Under the pieces are notes generated by a model. The model was not told the DNA's origin. It saw only the letters and a program-made list of their open reading frames with translations, and did no database searches. Source: Candidatus Omnitrophota bacterium (GTDB lineage: Bacteria > Omnitrophota > Gorgyraeia > Duberdicusellales > Duberdicusellaceae). Taken from it: a stretch of 41,125 bases of DNA. Made by a program: the position numbers and the translations under genes. The stretch spans positions 1-41,125 of the forward strand of contig JAGGSQ010000039.1 of the NCBI GenBank assembly GCA_021159015.1, read 5' to 3'. The first letter of the stretch is position 1. Each line of letters begins with the position of its first letter. Below are positions 1 through 7,680 of this stretch, piece after piece.

Positions 1-1
1 A

Positions 2-415
2 GCTCAGGCTTTGAAAGAAGTAGAAGAACTTAAGCAGAAAGTGCAAAGTTTAACTGCGGAAAAGGAACACTTGACTGTTCAGCTCCAGAAGCTTACCGCA
101 AAAAAAGTAAGTCTTGGTTCAGTGGTTGTGGGCTCTTCTGGCAAACAGGAGCCTTCTAGCCGTAGAGTTGTTAATATAGAAGGAAAAGTCATCGCTGTGG
201 TTAAAGAGTATAGCTTCTGTGTTATTAGTGTAGGAAGTATTAATGGTGTACGAGAAGGAGATTTATTTTCTTTATATCATGGAAGTCGTTATTTAGGTGA
301 TATTAAAATAGATAAAGTAAGAAAATCACTAGCAGCAGGAGAATTCTTGTCTTCTTCTTTGCCGCGCCTCTTAAAAAAGGGTGACCGGGCAGTATATAAA
401 AGTCCTGCCAAATGA
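2..415 (+). CDS. 3' end of a coiled-coil protein with a C-terminal FlgT-C-like beta domain (partial)
   Basis: The reading frame is open through the left edge, so this is a 5'-truncated gene; TTG at 11 is not needed as a start. The visible N-terminal part (about 30 residues, rich in Glu, Lys, Leu and Gln) has a heptad pattern typical of a coiled coil. A Ser/Gly-rich linker follows, then about 75 residues with the pattern G-x-V-x-A-V ... I-S-V-G-x-x-N-G-V-x-x-G-D-x-F ... G-D-I-K-I-x-K-V ... K-K-G-D-x-A-V. That pattern resembles the small beta domain at the C-terminus of FlgT-like and other envelope proteins. The domain is inferred from pattern only. The role is unknown, but an extracytoplasmic structural or anchoring protein is plausible. 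Confidence 0.6.
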   Translation, partial: AQALKEVEELKQKVQSLTAEKEHLTVQLQKLTAKKVSLGSVVVGSSGKQEPSSRRVVNIEGKVIAVVKEYSFCVISVGSINGVREGDLFSLYHGSRYLGDIKIDKVRKSLAAGEFLSSSLPRLLKKGDRAVYKSPAK

Positions 416-442
416 GAAAATAGATTTAATTCTTATAAAGAA

Positions 443-1090
443 ATGGTACCAAAAGTAGTTCCGGCTCTTCTAACCGATAAAAAAGAGGAATTACACCATA
501 TGCTTTTACTCTGCCATCAATTTTGTTCTTATATACAGATTGACATTATGGATGGCCGTTTTGTTCCCTCTCTGAGCGTATCCGTCTCTGATTTGGAGGA
601 TATGGGTGCTGTTATAGATAACGAGCTGCACCTTATGGTTGAGGATCCGGAGGTTTGGATAGAAGCTGCTGCGAAACTAAAAAGCAAAAAAGTAATATTT
701 CATATTGAGGTAGAAAGAGATATTGAGAGAATCCTTAGTTTAGTAAGAAAGACAGGTATGAAGGCAGGCTTGGCCATTAATCCTCCCACGGACCTTCAGC
801 AGCTATATAATTTTGCGCCCGAGGTGAGCTCGGTGCTTTTTATGTCTGTAGAGCCAGGGTTTTATGGGTCTTCTTTTATACCGTCTGTATTAGGCAAAAT
901 AAAGGAATTTAGAAAGAGGTTTCCCCAGAAAGAAATAGGTATAGACGGAGGAATAAAGCTTGATAATTTGGAGATGGTTCTTGCTAGTGGCGTAGATTAT
1001 GTGTGTGTAGGGAGTGCAATCTTAAAATCTCCTGACCCTAAGCAATCTTTCATTTCTTTCAATGAGAAAATAACTTCTTACTATGCCTAA
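443..1090 (+). CDS. rpe: Ribulose-phosphate 3-epimerase family protein with altered metal site
   Basis: This is a 215-residue TIM-barrel protein of the Rpe family, which interconverts ribulose-5-phosphate and xylulose-5-phosphate. Recognisable motifs are MDGRFVP (36-42), HLM (63-65), FHIE (86-89), AINPPT (111-116), PGFYGSSF (138-145) and IDGG (167-170), so D34, H63 and D168 are in place. Two usual active-site positions differ. The conserved Ser of the first strand (P-S-I-L) is Ala8, and the first metal-binding His (H-x-D-x-M-D-G) is Gln32. The family is clear, but activity as a standard epimerase is uncertain. The start is the first ATG and has only a weak ribosome site. The stop overlaps the next gene by 8 bases. 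Confidence 0.8.
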   Translation: MVPKVVPALLTDKKEELHHMLLLCHQFCSYIQIDIMDGRFVPSLSVSVSDLEDMGAVIDNELHLMVEDPEVWIEAAAKLKSKKVIFHIEVERDIERILSLVRKTGMKAGLAINPPTDLQQLYNFAPEVSSVLFMSVEPGFYGSSFIPSVLGKIKEFRKRFPQKEIGIDGGIKLDNLEMVLASGVDYVCVGSAILKSPDPKQSFISFNEKITSYYA

Positions 1091-1631
1091 GGTTCTGCTC
1101 CATATTTGTTGCGCTGGGTGTGCGGCGGGTGCTATTGCAAGATTGAAAGAAGAGGGCTTTGAGGTTAGCGGCTTTTTTTACAATCCTAATATTCATCCTC
1201 TATCAGAATATCAAAAGCGACGTCAGAGTCTTGATGTAATTTCCCGTTATTACTCTGTAGCTATACAAGAAGGAGAGTATGATGTACAAAGATGGTTTAA
1301 GGAGATAAGAGGATATGAAAAAGAACCAGAGGGAGGCAAAAGATGCGCCATATGTTTTAGGTTAAGATTGGAAAAGACTTATCAGCTCTTCTGCCAGGAG
1401 CAAAAGTATGATTTTTTTACTACAACTCTTACTATAGGTCCTCAGAAGAAGTCTCAAATTATCAATCAGATAGGCACCTCCATTTCTTCTTACTTCCTTG
1501 TTAGGGATTTTAAGAAAAAGGATGGATTTAAACATGCCGTGGTGATCTCTAAACAACTAGGAATATATCGCCAAAATTATTGTGGATGCATATTTAGCAA
1601 GCAGGAACGCCAGAAGAGATTCAAATCTTGA
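1083..1631 (+). CDS. queH: Epoxyqueuosine reductase QueH
   Basis: This 182-residue protein of the QueH (DUF208) family reduces epoxyqueuosine to queuosine in tRNA, the last step of queuosine synthesis and an alternative to cobalamin-dependent QueG. The family's cysteine pairs are all present: H-I-C-C at 7-10 (C9, C10), C88/C91 in R-C-A-I-C-F-R-L-R, and C167/C169 in Y-C-G-C. These residues bind the Fe-S cluster and the adjacent metal in characterised members. The loop after C9-C10 reads AGC instead of the common APC. The gene overlaps the end of the epimerase gene by 8 bases and is followed after 6 bases by a radical SAM gene. No other queuosine gene is visible in the window. Confidence 0.9.
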   Translation: MPKVLLHICCAGCAAGAIARLKEEGFEVSGFFYNPNIHPLSEYQKRRQSLDVISRYYSVAIQEGEYDVQRWFKEIRGYEKEPEGGKRCAICFRLRLEKTYQLFCQEQKYDFFTTTLTIGPQKKSQIINQIGTSISSYFLVRDFKKKDGFKHAVVISKQLGIYRQNYCGCIFSKQERQKRFKS

Positions 1632-1637
1632 ATAGCA

Positions 1638-2546
1638 ATGGCAAGATTGTACTATTCTTTTAATAATTTCCTTAAAGAAAAATTTGGCGAGAGAGTCCAT
1701 AAACTTAGTTTAGATGGCGGATTCTCTTGTCCTAATCTGGATGGGACTTTTTCTCATGCGGGGTGTTTTTTTTGTAACAATAGAGCTTTCTCTCGTTTTA
1801 CCCGTCAGAACATACCTCTCTATCAGCAAATAAAGCTTTCTATGGAGTATGCTCGCCGTAGGTTCAAAGCCAATAAATTTATTGCTTACTTCCAGGCTTT
1901 TACTAGTACGTATGCAGATGTATCTGTTTTAAAAGAACGTTATCAGATTATAAAAGAATTTCCTGAAATAGTTGGTCTTGCTGTCTCTACCCGGCCTGAT
2001 TGTATAGACGATAAGAAACTTGGGCTTCTGGAAGAATTTACAGACCGTTATATGGTATGGCTGGAGTATGGCTTGCAGAGTGCAAACAATAGAAGCCTGC
2101 AAGCTATGAATCGTAATCATACTTACGAAGATTTTCTTAAAGCAGTAGAAGACGCGGAAAATCGCAATATCTATCTGGCTGCTCATATAATTTTAGGCCT
2201 TCCTTTCGAAACCAAAGAGGATATGCTTGATACAGCCAGAAAGATATCTCATCTTCCTTTATCAGGTATTAAATTTCATTGTCTCCATATTGTAGAAGGT
2301 TCCGTCTGGGCGGATGCCTTTAAGAAAAAGAAGATGAGACTTCTTAATCAGTCGGAATATATAGATATAGTAGTTTCTTTCTTAGAACTGGTTCCTTCTT
2401 ATTGGGTAGTCTTGCGTCTTATTTCTGATGCTTCTCCTCAATATCTTATGGCACCGACGTGGATAAACAATAAACAAGAAGTATTGAGGTCTATTGAGCA
2501 TGAATTGAGAAGGAGAAATAGCTGGCAGGGGAAGCTATGGTCTTAG
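1638..2546 (+). CDS. Radical SAM protein, YhcC/TIGR01212 type
   Basis: This 302-residue radical SAM protein has the unusual cluster motif C-x11-C-x2-C (C31, C43, C46, inside CPNLDGT ... GCFFC) that marks the YhcC/TIGR01212 family, instead of the usual C-x3-C-x2-C. Further family segments are VSTRPDCI, EYGLQSAN, HIILGLPFET and KFHCLHIV. The substrate of this family is not known to me. Members are cytoplasmic and SAM-dependent, and have been discussed as RNA- or cofactor-modifying enzymes. The gene lies between queH and dtd, both of which act on tRNA, so a tRNA-related substrate is a reasonable guess but no more. The last 10 bases overlap dtd. Confidence 0.88.
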   Translation: MARLYYSFNNFLKEKFGERVHKLSLDGGFSCPNLDGTFSHAGCFFCNNRAFSRFTRQNIPLYQQIKLSMEYARRRFKANKFIAYFQAFTSTYADVSVLKERYQIIKEFPEIVGLAVSTRPDCIDDKKLGLLEEFTDRYMVWLEYGLQSANNRSLQAMNRNHTYEDFLKAVEDAENRNIYLAAHIILGLPFETKEDMLDTARKISHLPLSGIKFHCLHIVEGSVWADAFKKKKMRLLNQSEYIDIVVSFLELVPSYWVVLRLISDASPQYLMAPTWINNKQEVLRSIEHELRRRNSWQGKLWS

Positions 2547-2965
2547 TTATAGAAAGAGTGAAAAAAGCCAGACTAGAGTCTGAACAGCAAAGGTGTGAGA
2601 TAGGAGAAGGCTTGGTTGTCTTTTTGGGAATAGAAAAGAATGACAAAAGTGTCCTGGCAGAGAAGGTTGCTGATAAGATAATGAATATTAAGATGTTTGA
2701 GAATAAAGAGAGGAGAATAAAACTCTCTCTTAAAGATATTAATGGTAGTCTAATTTTAATACCAAATTTTTCTTTAGCAGCAGAAGTTAGTGGCAATCGT
2801 TTATCATTTGATAAGGCTATGTCTGCTGCTTTGGCGAGAGAAATATATGAGGCGGTGGTAAGGGCCATAAAACAATATATAGCCTGCTGTAGCGGCCATT
2901 TTGGTTCTTTTATGAATATTGAAGTTGAACACAGTGGACCTTTGAATGTTATTTTGAGAATCTGA
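2537..2965 (+). CDS. dtd: D-aminoacyl-tRNA deacylase homologue, divergent
   Basis: The 142-residue protein has the length and layout of Dtd, which removes D-amino acids (and glycine) mischarged on tRNA. It shows E-R-V near the N-terminus, I-G-E-G-L-V-V-F-L-G-I, K-I-M-N-I-K-M-F, the S-F-D-K-A segment and the C-terminal G-P (134-135) that corresponds to the chirality-checking Gly-cisPro motif. The normally near-invariant S-Q-F-T motif is P-N-F-S here (76-79), and the residues after G-P are L-N where V-T is usual. The fold is clearly that of Dtd, but catalytic competence is doubtful. The gene overlaps the preceding radical SAM gene by 10 bases, which suggests coupled translation. Confidence 0.8.
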   Translation: MVLVIERVKKARLESEQQRCEIGEGLVVFLGIEKNDKSVLAEKVADKIMNIKMFENKERRIKLSLKDINGSLILIPNFSLAAEVSGNRLSFDKAMSAALAREIYEAVVRAIKQYIACCSGHFGSFMNIEVEHSGPLNVILRI

Positions 2966-2973
2966 CCGGCTAT

Positions 2974-5010
2974 ATGGATGTATCTTTACGCTATCTTGAA
3001 GGGATCGGCCCCCAAAAAGAAAAATTGTTCTGGAAGTTGGGTATTCGCTCCATAAGAGGCCTCCTTTATTATTTCCCTTTTAAGTATCAGGACCGGCGAA
3101 GGATAGCAAAGATTGGCTCTATAGGTAAGGAGGGATATTATGCGGTGCGGGCTGAAATAATATCAATATCCTCTCGCACTAACTTTGTTACTAGAAAGCA
3201 TATCCATGAAGCTGTATTACAAGATAGCAGTGGCAGAATTAAAGCAGTATGGTTTAATCAGCCTTATTTAAATAACTACTTACACAAAGGTGATAAATTA
3301 TTCATCTTTGGACCAGTACGTTTTTATCGGGGCAGCTTGAGGTTTATTGTGCCAGAATTTGATAAGGATTATGGAGAAAGCCTTTCTTCTGGCCGTATTG
3401 TCCCTTTTTATCGCCTAACTAAAAATGTCTCACAGCGTATGCTGCGGCGTATTATTTCCTTAGCTTTAGAAAAATATCAGTCTCGTATCGATGATTTTTT
3501 GCCTTTTTATCTAAGAAAGTCAGTAGGGCTTTTAAGTTTACCGTTGGCGCTGAAAATGATTCATTTCCCTTCCGATTTTTCTATATTGGAGCGAGCACGA
3601 GAAAGATTTATATTTGAGGAGTTTTTTCTTATGCAGATTCTGGTATATCAACGCAAAGCTATGTGGCGTCAACCTAAGCCTCACCACATAAGTGCCAATA
3701 GTAAGCTGATAGGAGAACTTAAAGCGCGCCTAAGTTTTAATTTAACTGTCTCTCAAGAGAAAGCTTTAGAAGATATAGTAAATGATATGGTTTCTATTTA
3801 TCCTATGCGTCGTCTTCTTCAGGGGGAGGTAGGCAGTGGTAAAACCGTAGTAGCTTTTATCGCCATGGCTTTAGCTGCTCTTAGTTCTTTACAGGTTGCT
3901 TTTATGGTGCCTACGGAAATATTGGCATGGCAACATTTCAATAATCTTAAAGCTTTTCTTTCTCATTTACCTATACGAGTTGAGATTCTAACTTCTTCTT
4001 CTCGTCATCATAGCATATTAGCTCGCTCTCGTAGTGGCAAGATAGATATCTTGGTAGGAACGCATGCCCTTCTTAATGAAAAATTGCAGTTTAAACATCT
4101 GGGGCTGGTTGTTATTGATGAACAGCATAGATTCGGGGTAGCTCAGAAAGTGCTTCTTTTTAGAAAAGCCCAAAGACCAGATATACTTATTATGAGTGCC
4201 ACGCCTATTCCGCGAAGCTTAGCCCTTACTATTTACGGTGATCTAGATATTTCTCTTATCAAGGAACTTCCTCCGGGAAGAAAAATCCCTCAGGTGTTGA
4301 TATTTAAAGAGGAGGAAAGAAACAAAGCCTACGAAATTGTCCAGCGAGAAGTAAAGAAAGGACGGCAAGCTTATATGATTTATCCTTTGATAGAAGAAGA
4401 TGGGTTGGAACAAGCAGTTATTTTTGTGTACGAAAAACTCAAAAAAGCCTTTAGCTCTTTCCGTCTGGGGCTTCTTCACGGGAAGCTTAAAGCGGAGAAG
4501 AAATATAAGGTTTTAAGTGATTTTCAGAAGGGGGAAATAGATATATTAGTATCTACTTCAGTAGTAGAAGTTGGTATAGATGTTCCCCAGGCGAGTGTTA
4601 TGGTTGTAGAAGGAGTGGATAAGTTTGGATTAAGCCAGCTACATCAGTTGCGCGGGAGAATCTCACGCAGCATATTTCAACCTTTTTTTATTATTATTGA
4701 GCCGCTGAATCTGCGCGAGGAAGGCCGCAAACGTCTGAGAATAATATCAAAAACAGCGGATGGCTTTAAAATAGCAGAGGAAGATATGAAGCTGCGAGGG
4801 CCAGGTGATCTTTTTGGCAATATGCAGACGGGATTTCTTTCTCCTTCGTTTGCCGACCCCTTAAAAGATATAGAATATCTAAGAAAAGCACGTTATTATG
4901 CTTACCAGATTGTTAAAAAAGACAAAGCATTAGCCCTTAGTCAGCATCGTTTTCTTAGGGAGAGAATAAGGAGTGATTTAGAAAAATGTTTGTTGTGGCA
5001 GGCAAGCTAA
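2974..5010 (+). CDS. recG: ATP-dependent DNA helicase RecG
   Basis: This 678-residue protein is slightly shorter than E. coli RecG (693). It remodels stalled replication forks and Holliday junctions. The N-terminal wedge/OB-fold region (about 60-150) includes I-K-A-V-W-F-N-Q-P-Y. Helicase motifs follow: Walker A G-E-V-G-S-G-K-T near residue 285, Walker B D-E-Q-H-R-F-G near 381, M-S-A-T-P-I-P-R-S-L-A-L-T, and motif VI Q-L-R-G-R-I-S-R-S near 557. The RecG-type C-terminal block D-x-x-L-R-G-P-G-D-L-F-G is present. Motif VI is usually Q-L-R-G-R-V-G-R-G, so two glycines are serines here. The gene begins 8 bases after dtd and its end overlaps rsmD by 25 bases. Confidence 0.96.
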   Translation: MDVSLRYLEGIGPQKEKLFWKLGIRSIRGLLYYFPFKYQDRRRIAKIGSIGKEGYYAVRAEIISISSRTNFVTRKHIHEAVLQDSSGRIKAVWFNQPYLNNYLHKGDKLFIFGPVRFYRGSLRFIVPEFDKDYGESLSSGRIVPFYRLTKNVSQRMLRRIISLALEKYQSRIDDFLPFYLRKSVGLLSLPLALKMIHFPSDFSILERARERFIFEEFFLMQILVYQRKAMWRQPKPHHISANSKLIGELKARLSFNLTVSQEKALEDIVNDMVSIYPMRRLLQGEVGSGKTVVAFIAMALAALSSLQVAFMVPTEILAWQHFNNLKAFLSHLPIRVEILTSSSRHHSILARSRSGKIDILVGTHALLNEKLQFKHLGLVVIDEQHRFGVAQKVLLFRKAQRPDILIMSATPIPRSLALTIYGDLDISLIKELPPGRKIPQVLIFKEEERNKAYEIVQREVKKGRQAYMIYPLIEEDGLEQAVIFVYEKLKKAFSSFRLGLLHGKLKAEKKYKVLSDFQKGEIDILVSTSVVEVGIDVPQASVMVVEGVDKFGLSQLHQLRGRISRSIFQPFFIIIEPLNLREEGRKRLRIISKTADGFKIAEEDMKLRGPGDLFGNMQTGFLSPSFADPLKDIEYLRKARYYAYQIVKKDKALALSQHRFLRERIRSDLEKCLLWQAS

Positions 5011-5534
5011 AAGGAAGGAAGTTTTTTGTCCCTCCGCATTTGAAAGTAACAGAGGCGAGGATAAAGCAGGCTATATTTAATATTGTGCCAGAGATATTTA
5101 AAAATAAGATTGTACTTGATCTTTTTGCTGGTAGCGGTGCTTTAGGAATAGAGAGTATTTCAGGAGGGGCAAGAGAGGCAATATTTGTGGATAAATCTCT
5201 TTACTGCATTAAGGTTGTGGAGAAGAATATTAAAGCTTTAGGACTAGAAGGAAGGAGCAAAGTGTATTGTAAGGATGCCTTCTTGTTTTTGAAGAAATGC
5301 GCGCAGGAGAAGAGGAAAGTGGATATAGTATTTCTTGATCCTCCTTATAGACAAAGAGTTACAACAAAGAGCTTGAAAGAGATATTGAAATGTGATATAT
5401 TAACTCCTTCCAGTTTGGTCATCGGCTTGAGCTTTTTCCGGGAGGATATTAGAGAGGAGGGATATTCTTGTTTATTTGAGCGACGTTATGGAGATAGAAT
5501 GATAAGAATTTTTAGACCCAGGCAGAAAAAATGA
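4986..5534 (+). CDS. rsmD: 16S rRNA (guanine-966-N2)-methyltransferase RsmD
   Basis: This 182-residue SAM-dependent methyltransferase modifies G966 of 16S rRNA in the small-subunit head. The SAM-binding motif is D-L-F-A-G-S-G-A-L-G-I-E (45-56), and the catalytic D-P-P-Y of N6/N2-type methylases is at 118-121. The N-terminal V-A-G-K-L-K-G-R and V-T-E-A-R-I-K-Q-A-I-F-N segments are typical of RsmD. The start lies inside the end of recG and the stop overlaps coaD in an AATGA arrangement. The recG-rsmD-coaD order is common in bacteria. Confidence 0.93.
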   Translation: MFVVAGKLKGRKFFVPPHLKVTEARIKQAIFNIVPEIFKNKIVLDLFAGSGALGIESISGGAREAIFVDKSLYCIKVVEKNIKALGLEGRSKVYCKDAFLFLKKCAQEKRKVDIVFLDPPYRQRVTTKSLKEILKCDILTPSSLVIGLSFFREDIREEGYSCLFERRYGDRMIRIFRPRQKK

Positions 5535-6010
5535 AGATAATTTATCCGGGAACTTTTGATCCTATAACTTACGGCCATATTGATTTAATCAGAAGGGCTT
5601 CTAAGGTCTTTAAACAGGTTATAGTGGCGGTGGCTGAGAGCTCTAATAAAGAGACTCTCTTTAGCTTCTCAGAGAGGATCTCTTTGGTAAAAGGCTCTTT
5701 GCGAGATATTAGTAATGTAGAAGTAGAAGGCTTTGCAGGATTAGTAGTAGAGTTTGCCAAGCAAAGAAAAAGTCGGCTTATCTTGCGAGGTTTGAGGATG
5801 GTTTCGGACTTTGAATATGAATTTCAGATGGCGCTCACTAATCGTAAGATAGAAAAGGAGGTAGAGACAGTATTTTTAATGCCCCATCCTGATTTTTCCT
5901 ATCTTTCTTCTCGTCTTATAAAGGAAGCCTTCTTTCTTGAGGCAGATATCAGCCCTTTTGTCCCTCCTTTAGTTCGGAAGGCTTTAGAGAGTAAAAAGAC
6001 TAAAATATGA
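5531..6010 (+). CDS. coaD: Phosphopantetheine adenylyltransferase
   Basis: CoaD transfers AMP from ATP to 4'-phosphopantetheine, the penultimate step of coenzyme A synthesis. The 159-residue protein has the nucleotidyltransferase motif G-T-F-D-P-I-T-x-G-H (7-16), R-G-L-R-M-x-S-D-F-E-Y-E-x-Q-M (86-100) and the C-terminal S-S-R-L-I-K-E (126-132) that is the ISSTxxK-like ATP-binding segment. It is full length for the family. Its stop forms an ATGA overlap with the following DUF177 gene. It leads into a lipid-synthesis block that needs phosphopantetheinylated acyl carrier protein. Confidence 0.96.
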   Translation: MKIIYPGTFDPITYGHIDLIRRASKVFKQVIVAVAESSNKETLFSFSERISLVKGSLRDISNVEVEGFAGLVVEFAKQRKSRLILRGLRMVSDFEYEFQMALTNRKIEKEVETVFLMPHPDFSYLSSRLIKEAFFLEADISPFVPPLVRKALESKKTKI

Positions 6011-6444
6011 AAGTAATTGTTAAAAAAATAGGAGAAAAAGCTTTAGAACTTGAAGAGTATATTACTGCAAGTCAGTGGGATATGGATAGTGAAGATATTC
6101 ATTTTTTAGATAATATTTTCATAAAATGTAGGTTTGTGAGAAAAAAAGGTGAGATAAACGTAGATGTATCTCTGCGTTTTGTACGGGATATAAGATGTAG
6201 CCGGTGTTTAGAGTGGAATAAAGTTGAGTCTCATGATAACTTCTTGCTTATTTATAAAGATAGCGAGATTAAACAAGGGGTTTTGGAGGTTGATGCCGAT
6301 ATAAGAGAAAAGATTCTTCTTGATTGGCCGCTTAAACCTTTATGTAAACCGGATTGTCGGGGGATATGTCCTGGTTGTGGACGTAATCTCAATAGGGAGA
6401 AATGTATTTGTAATAGTTCCTCAAGAGTATCTCTACTTAGGTAG
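6007..6444 (+). CDS. DUF177/YceD-family protein with C-terminal cysteine cluster
   Basis: This 145-residue protein of the DUF177 (YceD) family is found next to rpmF in most bacteria and is linked to 23S rRNA or ribosome maturation. Its central core (about 40-90) is followed by cysteines at 64 and 67 (R-C-S-R-C-L) and a dense group at 113, 117, 121, 124, 133 and 135 (C-K-P-D-C-R-G-I-C-P-G-C-G), which probably bind zinc. The gene overlaps coaD by 4 bases and lies 34 bases upstream of rpmF. Confidence 0.88.
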   Translation: MKVIVKKIGEKALELEEYITASQWDMDSEDIHFLDNIFIKCRFVRKKGEINVDVSLRFVRDIRCSRCLEWNKVESHDNFLLIYKDSEIKQGVLEVDADIREKILLDWPLKPLCKPDCRGICPGCGRNLNREKCICNSSSRVSLLR

Positions 6445-6478
6445 AGTAATTGGTTTGCAGAGAAAATAAGGAGGATTT

Positions 6479-6691
6479 ATGGCACATCCTAAAAGAAAAC
6501 ATTCCCATTCGCGCAGTCGTAAACGTCAAGGAAATATAAAGGTTGAGTCTCCGGTATTGGTTAGGTGTTCTCATTGCAAAAATCTTAAGCCGGCTTTTTC
6601 GGTTTGCCCTTTTTGTGGTTTTTACCGGGGTAAAAAAGTGTGGGACATAAAGGAAAAAGCAAAAGAGAAAAAAGGCGGTAATAAAAGATGA
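6479..6691 (+). CDS. rpmF: Ribosomal protein bL32, zinc-binding form
   Basis: This is a 70-residue large-subunit protein bL32. The basic N-terminus M-A-H-P-K-R-K-H-S-H-S-R-S-R-K-R and the zinc ribbon C30-x2-C33 ... C43-x2-C46 make it the cysteine-containing C+ form. A strong Shine-Dalgarno AAGGAGG at 6468-6474 fixes the start. The C-terminal tail is Lys-rich and longer than in many L32 proteins. The gene sits between DUF177 and plsX, as in many phyla, and its stop overlaps plsX as ATGA. Confidence 0.96.
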   Translation: MAHPKRKHSHSRSRKRQGNIKVESPVLVRCSHCKNLKPAFSVCPFCGFYRGKKVWDIKEKAKEKKGGNKR

Positions 6692-7680
6692 GGATAGCCA
6701 TTGACGCTATGGGGGGCGACTATGCCCCGCAAGAGGTACTTAAAGGGGTAAGCTTGGCTCTTAAGTCTGACCCTGGCCTGGAAATAGTATTAGTCGGTAA
6801 GAAAGAAACCATAGAGGCAATGGTTAGAGAGGAGGGGTTGAGCTTTAACTATTCTCTTCTTTCTGCTTCGGAGGAAATATCCATGGGAGAAAAAGCAGTT
6901 ATTTCTGTAAGAAGAAAAAAGGATTCTTCTATCGTAAAGGGGATTCAGTTGTTAAAAGAAGGGAGAGCAGATGCTTTTATCTCTTTCGGCAACACGGGAG
7001 CAGTAGTAGCAGCTTCTACTCTTTATCTGGGGCTTATTGAGGGAGTGGAGAGGGCAGGAATTGCTTTGGTTTATTCTGGTTTACATGGACCTTCTCTTAT
7101 CATTGATGTAGGAGCCAATATTGATGCTAAACCCCAGTATCTTTTCAAATATGGTATTATGGCTTCTATTTATGCCCAGGAAGTATTGGGGATAGAAAGG
7201 CCGCGGATTGGGCTTTTAAATATTGGAGAGGAAGAAAGTAAAGGGACGGGCTTTATTAAGGAGGTTCACACCCTTTTTGAACGGTCTTCTCTAAATTTTA
7301 TTGGTAATGTAGAGGGTAAAGATATTTTTCGTGATATATGCGATTGTATTATTTGTGATGGTTTTGTAGGAAATATTACGCTTAAGGTGGCAGAAGGCAC
7401 AATGGAAGCTATGGGCAGTTTTTTAGTTTCAGAATTGAAGAGCAGCCTCTGGGGCCGGCTCAGTTTGCTTTTAGGTAAGGGTTCTTTTGAGCGGCTCAAA
7501 CGTCTAGGTGATTATGCTGAGTATGGCGGAGCACCTCTTTTAGGAATAAATGGGTTAGTAATCATTGGTCACGGACGTTCGCGAGCTTTAGCCGTTAAAA
7601 ATGCCATTAGGGTTGCGAAGAAAGAAATAAAGCAGAATATCACTGAGAAAATTCAGGAAAAAATCAATGTTATCGGTTAA
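6688..7680 (+). CDS. plsX: Phosphate acyltransferase PlsX
   Basis: PlsX makes acyl-phosphate from acyl-ACP, which PlsY then uses to acylate glycerol-3-phosphate in phospholipid synthesis. The 330-residue protein starts with I-D-A-M-G-G-D-Y-A-P-Q-E (5-16) and contains S-F-G-N-T-G-A near residue 100, D-V-G-A-N-I-D, L-N-I-G-E-E-E-S-K-G and G-Y/F-V-G-N-I-T-L-K blocks, all typical of the family. It overlaps rpmF by 4 bases and fabH by 14 bases, consistent with co-translation of the fatty acid and phospholipid genes. Confidence 0.96.
   Translation: MRIAIDAMGGDYAPQEVLKGVSLALKSDPGLEIVLVGKKETIEAMVREEGLSFNYSLLSASEEISMGEKAVISVRRKKDSSIVKGIQLLKEGRADAFISFGNTGAVVAASTLYLGLIEGVERAGIALVYSGLHGPSLIIDVGANIDAKPQYLFKYGIMASIYAQEVLGIERPRIGLLNIGEEESKGTGFIKEVHTLFERSSLNFIGNVEGKDIFRDICDCIICDGFVGNITLKVAEGTMEAMGSFLVSELKSSLWGRLSLLLGKGSFERLKRLGDYAEYGGAPLLGINGLVIIGHGRSRALAVKNAIRVAKKEIKQNITEKIQEKINVIG

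Noticed and set aside
2591-2600. AGGTGTGAGA string in dtd, similar to the repeat after mtnA
   Set aside because: It is within ordinary coding sequence (R-C-E-I), has no partner arm, and the match is short.
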